This document shows positions 1 to 10,025 of a DNA stretch of 64,000 bases, piece after piece. The notes under the pieces were generated by a model. The model worked only from the letters and a program-made list of their open reading frames with translations, had not been told where the DNA came from and made no database searches. The translations under genes and the position numbers were made by a program. Origin of the DNA: Chelonoidis abingdonii (taxonomy: Eukaryota; Chordata; Testudines; Testudinidae). Location: the NCBI RefSeq assembly GCF_003597395.2, contig NC_133778.1, positions 12,648,211 to 12,712,210 on the forward strand, in the 5' to 3' direction. Numbering within the stretch: position 1 is the stretch's first letter; each line of letters starts with the position of its first letter.

Positions 1-1749
1 ATTTGGGGTTTAGTGGGTGTTTGGAGGAAGATGTCTCCTCTCTTTGCCCCTTGTACGTTAGAGGGGTCTTCTGCCTTCTGGTCTGAGATGGTACCCAGGA
101 TCTACTGGCTTTTGCATGCTCCAGTTTCCTTTGCACTTGTTGACGTGGCTCCTCTTATGATATGCTACATAAAGCACTGGAAAGGATCATGTTTCACAAC
201 TAAATCCTGAAGATGCTTGTGCACAAGGTCTCTTTGATATGCTCTGGCAGCCAGTGCAAAGGATTGTGGGCTAACTGATGAGAATTTATGACTGGCAAAG
301 ATGCCAGCTGCTGCAGCTTGGCAGGAAACCACAGTTCTCTGAGAGTTAAATGTTGGAACACAGCAAGATGACTATCTCTTTTAAAAAATTAAAAAAACCC
401 CAAACCTAACCTTCATCCCCTTCCAAAAAAAAGCCAGAGGGAAGACAATGATCCCATTTCCTGGATTGCAAAAAACAGACCCGTTGACCTAGAAAATGTC
501 ATATGAACTCTTTAACCAGTGGTATGGGTTAATATTTAAAAAAACCTGATAAGTGTCCAGTCCAGCTCCCACTGCATGACTGCCATTCACTTGAATGGTA
601 GTTGGATCAGATATCAAGTGGCCAATAGCATGTTAAGTTGGTACACAGTGGAATTTTTTTTCTTCAGGGTTCTTAAGTGCTGGTTCAGGCAGGACGCTTG
701 AATCCTTCTACCAGCAATGGAGACACCATAAAAGCAAAGCTGTTGTTATGCCCCTTCTACTATAAAACGGGACAAGTGGCTGATCTTGTCCAGTCAAGGC
801 TAAGTCCTGCAGAACTTCCTTTGGCAATGTACCCACTGATGTCGATGAGAGTGTTGCGAACGTAAATACCAAAGAAGGCAACAAAGATGTTACCTGACTA
901 AGGATCGTGTTGTTGGACACACACAGGCTTCACAAGCAATTAAAATTCCATTATATTTAAAAACAATCCCAGCCAAACCAAAGAACGGGGGAGAGAAATC
1001 CAGCCTTGCCAACAGAAACAAACCAAAAACTATCCTCAAAAATGATTTCCCAGAAACCAGTTTAACAGATAAGACATTACTGTTTGGTCCTATCATCCTG
1101 CCAGTCAACTGGACTGTGCTTATCTACCAAAGAATTTAATAAAATGTGTATCAAATATAGTAAGACAAATTTTGTTGCTTTTGAGTCCATTAAAATAATT
1201 TATTCTACAGGATATATTCATTAGTTGTCCTTTCTCCCCCCCAGCCCCCAAATTATATGTCATTTAAGATCAATATCTTGTTTTAACTTGTGATGCTATG
1301 AAAAATCAGACTCAGACTTCTGCTTTGCAATGTAAAAAGGACTTGCTATAGTGACACAAATGAATTTTCCTCTTCATCACAGTATCTGGTGTGATTTTCC
1401 TCAAGCTTCAGTGGAAATAATGAGTCATGAATACAACAGCATGTGGCATGTCCTTTGCAAGATATGTGTCTCCTCTGCATGTGCTTGCATGGCCAGGTTA
1501 AAAGACTCGAACACTTTTTTTTTTTTTTTTTTTTTTTTTTAACCCTATTCATTTGGAACAAGTTCTCATTTGTGTGAGCATGTGCAAGTCTCCTACAAAG
1601 TACTGGATGCATCTCAGTCCAGGTGGCTGAAACACCTACCCGTTCTAGTCCTTGAGTTTCCTATATGCAGTGAGTACCAGTTACACAGTGAGTACCTGGT
1701 TCTGCTCCCACTGACTTATACCTGAAAGTCTCACAGACAGTAATGATTT
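1..1749. other. No gene recognised; T26 tract
   Basis: Open frames here are short and overlap on both strands. The only distinct structure is a run of 26 T at 1515-1540, which could be the poly(A) tail of a minus-strand retroposon or a simple repeat; no retroposon body is recognised next to it. The rest looks like unique intronic sequence. Confidence 0.6.
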
Positions 1750-2112
1750 TATAGTCACTCCCTCCCCGTATAGTAAGGAAGTATCATCCCCATTTTACAG
1801 ATAGGCAACTGAGTTACAAAGGGATTTAGGACCAGATTTCCAACTCTGTTTAAGTGCTTAAAGATTCAGGCAGTGGGATTTACCTTAACTGGCTTTCAAC
1901 AGGAGTTTGGTGTCTAGCCTGCTTACCTGCTTTTGTAAATTCTACTGGGCACCTATTTTCATCTTTAGGTGCCTAAATGCCTTTGTAAATATGGCCTTAA
2001 TGGACTTCTCCAAGGTTACACAGGGAGTCTGTGGCAGGGACAGGAAATGAACCCTGGTATCCTGAGTCCCATATAGTGCTATAAGCACAAGACGAGCTTC
2101 CCTGTCCTTTCT
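1750..2112 (-). repeat. MIR-like SINE, minus, split by an insertion
   Basis: The outer parts read as a minus-strand MIR/CORE-SINE: 'ccccattttacagat' followed by 'aactgag' near 1790-1815, then 'ccaaggttacacagg' and 'aaatgaaccctgg' near 2012-2060. These are hallmark words of the MIR core and its tRNA-derived B-box side. About 170 bp between 1833 and 2004 do not belong and look like a later insertion. Family assignment is from remembered consensus. Confidence 0.7.
1833..2004. repeat. Foldback MITE-like insertion inside the MIR
   Basis: The left end (ggaccagatttcc) and the reverse complement of the right end (ggccatatttac) are similar, and internal words such as 'ttaggtgcctaaatgcc' are typical of the amniote foldback repeat containing TTAGGTGCCTAA. 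It sits exactly where the two MIR halves are separated. No clear target duplication is visible. Confidence 0.5.
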
Positions 2113-2408
2113 CTTAATGGTGGGTGCACATGGTGGTGGGGATCCAAGGACACAGTTAAGGTTATTTGGGGTGCCTTTCTCAATTCTACACTTCCATGTT
2201 TTCAGGTAGTGTGTGTGTATTTCAGATGTTTGGATTTTATTTATTTATTTACATGGTAAATTACAGGGGGAAAAATCTGGACTTTCTGCAGAGTTTGCTG
2301 ATACCCATCTGTGCTCCAGCCTCCTGATGTAGAGTATTAGCTTCTGATTAGTTTGGATAAAGAACACCTTCTGGGAGCTGACAAGCTGTGGCTGGTTTCA
2401 GGAGCTGC

Positions 2409-2561
2409 CAGGGGGAGCTGGTGTGTAGTGCCCCATGTACAACACACACATTCTTACACACACACCCCACTTCATTCATCTGCCATTGCCTGGACTAGAT
2501 CTACTGGTTTCCATTTGGTGTGTTGTACATGGGGCACTACACGCCAGCTCCCTGAACCCCA
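2409..2561. repeat. Long inverted repeat (hairpin), 33-bp arms
   Basis: Positions 2423-2447 are perfectly reverse-complementary to 2518-2542 (25 of 25). The pairing extends outward over GAGCTGGT (2415-2422) and GCCAGCTC (2543-2550) with a single T/G wobble, giving 33 paired bases around a spacer of about 70 bases that is CA-rich. Weaker similarity continues outward to about 2561. I do not recognise the family. It may be a small foldback element or a local inverted duplication; the near-perfect arms suggest it is young or maintained. Confidence 0.85.
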
Positions 2562-2670
2562 GGGAGGCTCAGATTTGAGCACCACAGCAGATGAGTCAGG
2601 CATGGATCTGATTGCAGCTGGAATCATGCAGGTACATGCACTTGATGTGAAAGTGGCAAGAGAAAATTGA

Positions 2671-3344
2671 ACGTAAAATCTGCTAGGCAGCTAATAAATT
2701 TGTTTTACGTTTTTCTCTCTTCCTAGTTGGCAATTAGTTCAGTGCCAGCTGAAACACTTTCTGCTTGCTGTAAGCTAGTGTACTCAGTGACCTACTGTAA
2801 ATCCTGAACTTAAAAGAAGACGTACTCATCTGAGGCACTTGTATATTTTATGTGAATTAAGACAAATTGAGAAATTAATGCATTCTACTAATACAGATTA
2901 TTTTTACTTGTGGATGGGGTTTCACTAGAAAGTAACTGAAATTTCTTTGTCACCAGAAGGCTATTCTTGGTTTAAACACAAAGGGAAATGCAAGGGGTTA
3001 CCTCTCTGATCCTTTTATATTCTTAGTTGAATTCAATGGCCTGTTTACAACACCACATTGATATTAGGCTGTATCCTTACTTGGTTATGAGCTTTTTTGT
3101 TTTTTTTTATATACTTAAAAAGCTAGATTCACACGATTGCAGGGCTTGATGACAAAGAGAGGTTTATTGTATTTATAATAACTAAGTCTGCTGGAAAAAG
3201 TGTAAAGAGCCAGTGTATGAGACCTTGAACTAGGAAATGCATGTACTTAATGCGGAAAGAAAACACTTCTTACATACTGGGAAATTGTTACAACTATTGA
3301 ATCTATTTCCCTATGTTAAGTATCCTCACGCCTTCTTGTCAACT
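2671..3344. other. No gene recognised
   Basis: AT-rich sequence with short T runs near 3090-3107 and no recognisable repeat or coding segment. Confidence 0.5.
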
Positions 3345-3594
3345 GCCTAAAATGGGCCATCTTGATTATCGCTACAAAAGTTTTTTTTTTTTTCTCCTGC
3401 TGATAGTAGTTCATCTTAATTAATTAGCCTCTTAAAGTTAGTATGGCTACTTTTACTTGATCTCTGTATGTATATATATCTTCTTACTATATGTTCCATT
3501 CTATGCATCCGATGAAGTGGGCTGTAGCCCATGAAAGCTTATGCTCAAATAAACTGGTTAGTCTCTAAGGTGCCACAAGTACTCCTGTTCTTTT
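3345..3594 (+). repeat. Reptile interspersed repeat with hammerhead-like core
   Basis: The segment matches a dispersed repeat common in turtle genomes, ending in 'gttagtctctaaggtgcc' and 'acaagtactcc'. Within it, 3509-3546 holds CCGATGA, a hairpin (TGGGC-tgta-GCCCA), GAAA, a GC-ttat-GC mini-stem and TC. That is the order of a hammerhead ribozyme core (consensus CUGAUGA ... GAAA ... NUH), with one core change (U to C at the second position) and no convincing stem I. Penelope-like retroelements are known to carry hammerheads, but I cannot confirm that this family belongs to them. Confidence 0.6.
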
Positions 3595-4164
3595 AACTAT
3601 CTCTTATTGTATATAAATGCTCACTGGTTATCTAAAATTCTGTTATCGACAGCAGCATGAGCAGACTAGCGTAGTCTCTGAGATCACACTAGACTCTTCT
3701 TCTTTGAATGACTGGGATGACCTAATCTCACCACCCTTTCCTGTGCGTTATCATCAGGGAGGAGATCTTTAATGTTCGACTTCACTACTTCTTTCCTGAA
3801 GGCTTTTAAAGTAGCCTTAGTTCTTCCCATACCATGTCCTTCCACCACTTCTGAGAGTTGGAGCACAGCAAGGACAAATTCAGAGTGGTACTTAACCATG
3901 TTCTTAAGGACTAAAGCAGATACTTAAAGTTAGGCAGCTGCCTAAGTATTGTCCTGAACAGGGATATTTTCCTGAATCAGGGTGCCAGGCATGTACCAGT
4001 TTTAGCACAAATTACCTTGGGAACCCTAGCATTCCCATTTCTAGGGTGGGAGACATAACGATGTCATCCTTTTATGTTTTCCCACAGCATGGTATGAGAC
4101 TCCTGTCTAGAAATCCTCCAGCACAGCATGGGCCCTGCTACAAACAAATAACGCAGAGCTCTGT
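3595..4164. other. No gene recognised
   Basis: A short piece at about 3895-3960 (tacttaaagttaggcag ... ctaagtattgtcctgaac) resembles the TTAAGCAC-type foldback repeats found elsewhere in the window. Nothing else is identifiable. Confidence 0.45.
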
Positions 4165-4305
4165 CACACTTATTGTTGTTTGTTTCTATTACTGTAGCAC
4201 CTGTGAGCCTGTGTCATGGACCAGTGCCCCAGGGTGCTAGGTGCTGTACAAGTAGAGAACGAAGAGATGGTCCCAGCCCCCAAAAGCAAAATCTTAAAAT
4301 ATAAA
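4165..4305 (-). repeat. SINE fragment (3' half of CORE/MIR-like family), minus
   Basis: The segment carries 'actgtagcacctgtgagcc', 'ccagtgcccca', 'gtgctaggtgctgtacaa' and 'gatggtcccagcccc', the reverse complement of the 3' part of the SINE seen on the plus strand at 20795-21078. It is a truncated minus-strand copy. Confidence 0.65.
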
Positions 4306-4385
4306 GTAGATTTAGCCCCAGATTTGCAAAGCAGGTTATTCAAAAGTGCACATGCAAACCAGGGATTTACATCCTTGCTTAGCTC

Positions 4386-4402
4386 TGTGTGTGTGTGTGT
4401 GT
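4386..4402. repeat. (TG)n microsatellite
   Basis: An uninterrupted TG dinucleotide run of about 17 bases. Confidence 0.9.
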
Positions 4403-4739
4403 TTGCAAACCCAGCTTGTGTTTGCACTGGGGGTTGCATGGGCCTGAGCTGAGTTTACACACAAGTGTATGCACACTGTTCTATATCCCTCTCTTGAAAA
4501 TGTGATGGTTTTCCTCACTGCATATTATTAGCACGAAAATATCTAAGGCATCCTATGCATTATAGTTCAAATCTAAGAACATGTAGAGAAAATTACTTTC
4601 AAGGCCTAGCAGTGTAGGAAGAGTTCGGGTTTCTGTGTACATGTATCATGTCCTAATCCAGTTAATGACAGCATTGTTATAGTAAACGGTTTCTAGTTCT
4701 GGGGATCTCATTTGAATTAAGACAGCTTGGGGCTCCTGT

Positions 4740-4782
4740 TAAAACAATAGGAGTACTTGTGGCACCTTAGAAACTAACAATG
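4740..4782 (-). repeat. Partial inverted copy of the 3345-3594 repeat end
   Basis: 'ggagtacttgtggcacctta' followed by 'gaaactaac' is the reverse complement of the 3' end of the repeat at 3345-3594. Only about 40 bases are present, without the hairpin core. Confidence 0.7.
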
Positions 4783-5789
4783 GATATCTTAAATAACACC
4801 AAAATGGTAACACATTCTCTTCTGTTTTCTCTTCCAAGGGGTCCTATGAGATCCCATCTAACTTGGAGGACATTCCAAAAAGGGCTAAAGTGGGACTTAA
4901 TGTAGGTGGTCTGATGGGGGTTACCTTTACTCTCAGTGGGAAGTTCTGATCGTGGCTTTATATGGAGTCCTTCCATTTGGTAGAGGAGATTGGGAAAATC
5001 TTATTATTCTCCATATTTCTCCCCTTCTGAAGCCATACATGTTTCTTCCATAGTGCTTTTAATATCCTGCCAGCCCAGGGAAAGAGGTGTTATTTATAAA
5101 TATTTCTGGTAAAACAGTAAGTACTTTCCCATATTTCACTCACTCATTTTCTGTACCAGAAATCCATCCAAGCAGAATCAGTTCACTCTCTTTTATGGGC
5201 AGAAAGAGATCCAAAACAATTAAAATTGATTTAAAAAGAAAAAAGGTAAGCACAACGTATTATTGACCAACTGTGCCCGTATTCACATTGCTTTCCAATC
5301 CATGGATAATTACCTCATGGAGGTTGTATGCTGTGTACAGTGTGGTGATGGAATGAGGCACTTAACTGAGCCTTAATGAGCATGCTAAACTCTCTTTCTC
5401 TCTCAGTGCAGTAGATAACCATTTTAAAAGGCACGCAACCCATTCCCAGGCTGGGAAAAATGGAGGAAGGTACTTCAGAGTTAGATAGTATAAAATAGAA
5501 GAAATACAAGAGAGGATTATTCCAACTGTGTGTTCCTCTTGGTCTCATTCACTGCACCAGCTAAAAGCACACTCTGTACAAGGGATTCAATACTTTATAG
5601 AATAAAAAATGTAAAAATAGGACCCAACCCTAGTAACACCAGTGTATGTGAGAGCAGACGTTGCCCCGCAGAATACACAAAGCACTAAGTGTGTGTAACC
5701 CACACACCTTCTGGGTGTGGTGTTCTGTCCCATGTGGTGGCACTGAGACCTCTTAAAGAGACAGAGAAAATGAGTCTGCTCTACAGCCT
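4783..5789. other. No gene recognised
   Basis: Intronic sequence without a repeat or coding segment I can name. The short open frames are scattered on both strands and have no family resemblance. Confidence 0.5.
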
Positions 5790-5895
5790 TAGCTAACAGC
5801 CAGTTCACTTTTAGCTCATGCGGTTGAGGCTCATGCTCTAAGCTCCAAAGGTCCCAGGTTCCATCCTGCCTGATGATAACGCAGGATCTGTCAGT
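5790..5895 (+). repeat. tRNA-derived SINE fragment
   Basis: 'ttagctcatgcggttgaggc' resembles a pol III A box, and 'caggttccatcctgcc' about 35 bases further on resembles a B box (GGTTCRANYCC), as in the head of turtle tRNA-derived SINEs. It is diverged, and its 3' end merges into a TTAAGCAT-type foldback repeat. Confidence 0.6.
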
Positions 5896-5904
5896 GTTCC
5901 ATGT

Positions 5905-6035
5905 GTACTTAAACTTAAGCATGTACTCAATTCTCACCCTACTTAAGCAGGTGATTTAAGCATTTTTCTAATAGCAATGAGGTTATTCACATGCTTAAAT
6001 TCAAGACTCTGCTTAAATGCTTGGCTGAATAGGGC
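5905..6035. repeat. Foldback repeat of the TTAAGCAYATGCTTAA family
   Basis: 'tacttaaacttaagcatgta' on the left and 'cacatgcttaaattcaag ... cttaaatgcttggctgaat' on the right form degenerate inverted arms. The same words recur at 22040-22140 and 33455-33600. It is probably an old non-autonomous DNA transposon. Confidence 0.55.
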
Positions 6036-6104
6036 TTAATACATTAACTGTGCATGATTTGTATCTAATCAATTAATTACATTTCATATAATTACACACA
6101 AAAA

Positions 6105-6320
6105 TTACATTAAAAGGACATTGTTAAGTTGTGAAGTCAAGCACGCAAGAAGCTAGGAAATGAAGGCTACATAGGCTACCCTTAATTCCATCATTTAACC
6201 TGCTTGTGGGTATGCTTTATGATACAATCTTTAATTACATGATGGTACACTATTTTGTCTTGGGGACCTTTGCCTCATTTAGCACACAGGATTGACAGAG
6301 CTCACTTAATTCAATGTTTT
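6105..6320 (+). repeat. Interspersed repeat, copy 1 of 3 (unnamed family)
   Basis: It shares the ordered words 'ttaaaaggacattgttaag', 'gtcaagcac', 'ttaggaaat'-like, 'cttaatt', 'acaatctttaattacatga' and 'cctcattta' with 38085-38300 (plus) and, reversed, with 40960-41190. This shows a dispersed family of roughly 200 bp. I recall similar sequences in turtle genomes but cannot give a name. Confidence 0.65.
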
Positions 6321-8959
6321 GTTTTCTCTTTGTTCGTTGTGTGGTCCCAGGCCTTATTTGATACACACCAGGGACTCAGCGAAGGGGAAGGTCCAGGCCC
6401 CTCTCCCTTGGCCATAGATTGCCAGTCTCTCAGTGAGAAGGAAACGGTGGGAGGGAGAGCCCCGTCCAGTCTCTTCTCAGCCAGACCTGGCCCGCAGAGA
6501 CAGGGAGGAAGTGCCAATTGAAGCTGCTAGCGACCAGTGCTGCTTGGAGCTGGAGTCAAGGGTCCTCTTGTGACTCCAGCGTCGGGACTGCTCACACTCA
6601 GCTCTTGACTTCTCAGAACCCTAGACAGCCATCTTATCATGTACTTCCCCCACCTTTTCCACTTCCAGATCTGCTCTGACAAAAGAGATGAGGGTTCAGC
6701 CAAGGACATACATGTGGCAATGCAAAGGGAGGAGCCCCAGACACGCCTGTATGTCTCTCAGAACGCAACACCTGCATAAAGCAGAGCCCTCCAATGAGGA
6801 CACTTGGGAATGTAGCACATGCTACCTGGGTCCCCTCCTTAAGAAAATTTTAGTGGCACCCTGGCCGCACACTGTTCAAACCATTTCCTGCTGGGCTTTT
6901 CGATGGCACTCATCACAGTAGTATCCAAGTACTTCACAAATATGGAGATCAGCAGGGAAGTCACTGAGAGCACAGGAGAGACTGGCTCCTTGGTCTTGGT
7001 TCTGGTACCCAGCCCCATCATGGCTGGCAACAGACATTGCAGGGAAGGTCTGGCCTAACACTTGGGTTGGAGGAAGCTTCTCAGTCATTCTGAAGGGATG
7101 GATCATGTGCTTCTGTAGGAATGGTTCATGTACATGGTCGCTACTAGGAGCTGTGAAAGGCTCAAGCGCACTCAGTGAAGATGGGAACTAAAGAGATTTT
7201 TGCTCTTAAAATCAAAAGTCACTGCTGAGCATATGCAAACTGATCTTTTCCAAAAATTAGTCAAATTTGGGCAGATTGTCACAGCAAAAGACACAGCGCC
7301 TCTGCCCCTGTTCGCTCTCCCCTTGCCAAAATCCAAGTCCCTTTTCCAAATCATGGGGGCACTGGAGCTTTTCAAAGAAAAGGTGGCCAGAACCATTTTG
7401 GCTGACTTTTTTTCCCCCAGAAAAATTCAGCCTGAGGCACATACCTGGCATGGAGAGTTTCAGCTCAAACAGCTAAAGTTTGGCACAGTTATAAGCAACT
7501 AAAACTGGGGGACTTAGAAAGAGAAGTATCAGGCAATAACAGGTGATGCAACCAGCCCTGCCTGTAATAAGTGCTGGCATGTACATAGCTTTAGACAAAT
7601 CCATAGCCCAAGGAAGCAAAATATTTCAACACAGAAATGACTTATGCCAGGCCTGAGTTTGGCTCAGTAGGGAATGCTTTGCATCAGCGAGAACTGACTT
7701 GGCTCTACAGCATGGCTTGGCGTTTAGGCAGAAACCTTTCAAAGTACATTGATTTTAGTTTTCCATGAGATATTACCAGGTCTTTCAGAGATCAGTGCTG
7801 TCTAAGATACCATAAGAGTAGCTGAAAAAGAAATGACCATTTGTGAGCTTAGAGTTGAATATGCAAATACCAGCTGAGCTGCTGTTTCTTCCAGGTAAAG
7901 TTCAGGTCTTCCATCTCCACTATTGATTTCTTCTTCTTCCTGTCAATTTCTAGCGAATATGTACTGACTGCATTGCACGCTGCTGTTGTATAGTATTTGT
8001 GCTGTCGTAGTGCCCTCAGGTTTCACTCGGCATCAGGGCCTCATTGACCCAGGGGCTGAATGCATGGATGTGCACAGCCCCTGCTCTGGAGGGCTTGCTG
8101 CACTTCCATTGATGGCAGCAGCAGTTCCATGCATGGGATGGGAGCAATAGAAAACAACAGATGCGGCAGAGAGAAGACTGTAATTAATATGCAGGAATTT
8201 TAGTTTGCATAAATCTGCTACCTCTCTTCCTTCCTGAACAATGCTGAGTCCTCTGGGAGAACACTGAGGGTAGAATTTTAAGGGGTTTCCAGTTTTCTCA
8301 AACTTTTCATCTGTTTATACATTATTGCACCGGTACAGTAGTCTAAAATGTCTAAGATTTTGGACCCAGTCCACCAAACAGATAATCCTTACTTCTCTGA
8401 GTAGTCCTATAAAAGACAGTGGGACTATTTGTATGCCACTTTATGGGCATGATGTTGAATAATATGATGTACAGTTTGGCTCCGGAAGCAATAAAAAGCG
8501 AGAAAACGATTGTTTTCGATTTAAAATCAGTAATCATTTATTTAACTGATAAATATTTAGATTTCCGCGTGTATAATCACCTGCCCTCCCCCTCATCTCT
8601 CCTTAAAAGGAAAAAAATGTACAGATGATGAATAGCAAATCTTCTGTAAGAGTTATTCAGGAATATTTACCGTATGGTTTTGCTTTTGTTTGCCTTTCCT
8701 GTGGCTTAGAGCTGGCATGGTGAGAAAAGAGATGTGAGGCAAAAGCTTTTGGTTTGAACACTGTGTCAGAAAATATCCAGAAATTGCAAGTTGCTACACA
8801 GATGTATAGATTTAATGAGACTGTGTAATGCCAGTTTTTTATGCTAAAGAATCTTGCGCATACGTTACTGAAATAAGTTAATACTCTGAGAGTTATTTCA
8901 TATCTTCTCCATTGCCATCTGTCACTGCCTACATAATAATACAGGTGAGAGCGTAACAT
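6321..8959. other. No gene recognised; stop-poor stretch at 7190-7500
   Basis: This holds several short open frames on both strands (for example 6255-6521 plus and 7200-7502 plus) with no recognised domain. The 7190-7500 part is stop-poor in several frames at once and reads like an old repeat rather than an exon, with no consensus splice context. 8380-8420 has words of the 'ctgagtagtcctat' repeat common in reptiles. Confidence 0.5.
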
Positions 8960-9204
8960 TTCCAGTTTTTATATATATAATGGATATTCATTTAAATATT
9001 TCTCCGGTTTAATATCTTGTTTTATGTTTGTGGAGTATGGGCCCAATCCTACAATCATAAGTAATCCTTGCACAAATGAACACTCCCATTGATTTCAAAG
9101 AGGCTTCAGTCATGGACAAGAATTACCTGTGTACATAAGAATTTTCAGAATTAGACTCAGCAGGTCTGATTCTCCTCTCACTTAGACAATTTTACATCTG
9201 TGAA

Positions 9205-9310
9205 CAATATTGGGTTAGATCCTCAGCCAATGTAACTAATCTACTGGAGTTACATTGATTTATAGCAGCTGAGGATACTCTGTAGTGGAGTTGTTAGTCA
9301 AGATTTAACC
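9205..9310. repeat. Foldback repeat (GATCCTCAGC ... GCTGAGGAT)
   Basis: 'agatcctcagccaatgtaac' on the left and 'agcagctgaggat' on the right are inverted, and enclose 'ctggagttacattgatttat'. Related copies are at 9945-10020 and 36300-36400. Confidence 0.6.
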
Positions 9311-9944
9311 GCTATAAATGAGATCAGAACCTGGGGCTCATAAATTGACTTCAGTGGACTAGTTACTCCAGATTTCCATTGCTGTGACATTAGAATCTAT
9401 CATGCAGTAGAAAGGAGTTGGACCTTTTTATATCGACTTTCTGATTTAAATCAATAACTGAAGTTACTTTTAAAACGATGTTCAAGGGTAAAAGGATGTG
9501 GACAGTAATGTTCACGCTTTGTCCTTTTGAGTTTGCAAAAGCAAGGAAATTCAGGAGCAGGTTGTGTTGTTTGACCTTCATGGACTGGTTGAAACCAACA
9601 AAGTGAATGAGAGAAAAACACATTTTTTAATTATGTCCAATGAAACAAGTCTCTTAAAGTAGCACAACTTCTTGTCAGAACTCTGCATATTTCAAACAAA
9701 CAAACAAATGATTTAACTGACTTCGGAATCTTTTCCGCAAGAACTGAGTAGTACACATAGCCACATCATGCTGTTTATACAGAATGAAAAAAGGAAGACC
9801 ATGCATAATGATCACATTGGTGGGCTAACACGTTAATAATACAGCCATTCAAGGATTTTCAGCAGCCCACTGAGATTTGTTTTAGGAGAGCACAGAGTGC
9901 ATAATAAATTAGCATGCACATATTTTGTCATGTCGCTGTCCCGA

Positions 9945-10025
9945 TCCTCAGCTGAGGGAAATCTGCAAAATTCCATAGATGTCACTCCATTTTCACTGAT
10001 TTACAGCAGCTAAGGATCTAGCCCC
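9945..10025. repeat. Second GATCCTCAGC foldback copy
   Basis: 'cgatcctcagctgaggg' at the left and 'acagcagctaaggatctagc' at the right repeat the pattern at 9205-9310 with more divergence. Confidence 0.55.

Noticed and set aside
2353..2670. 105-codon plus-strand frame
   Set aside because: It runs through both arms of the inverted repeat and has no domain; the openness follows from the repeat.
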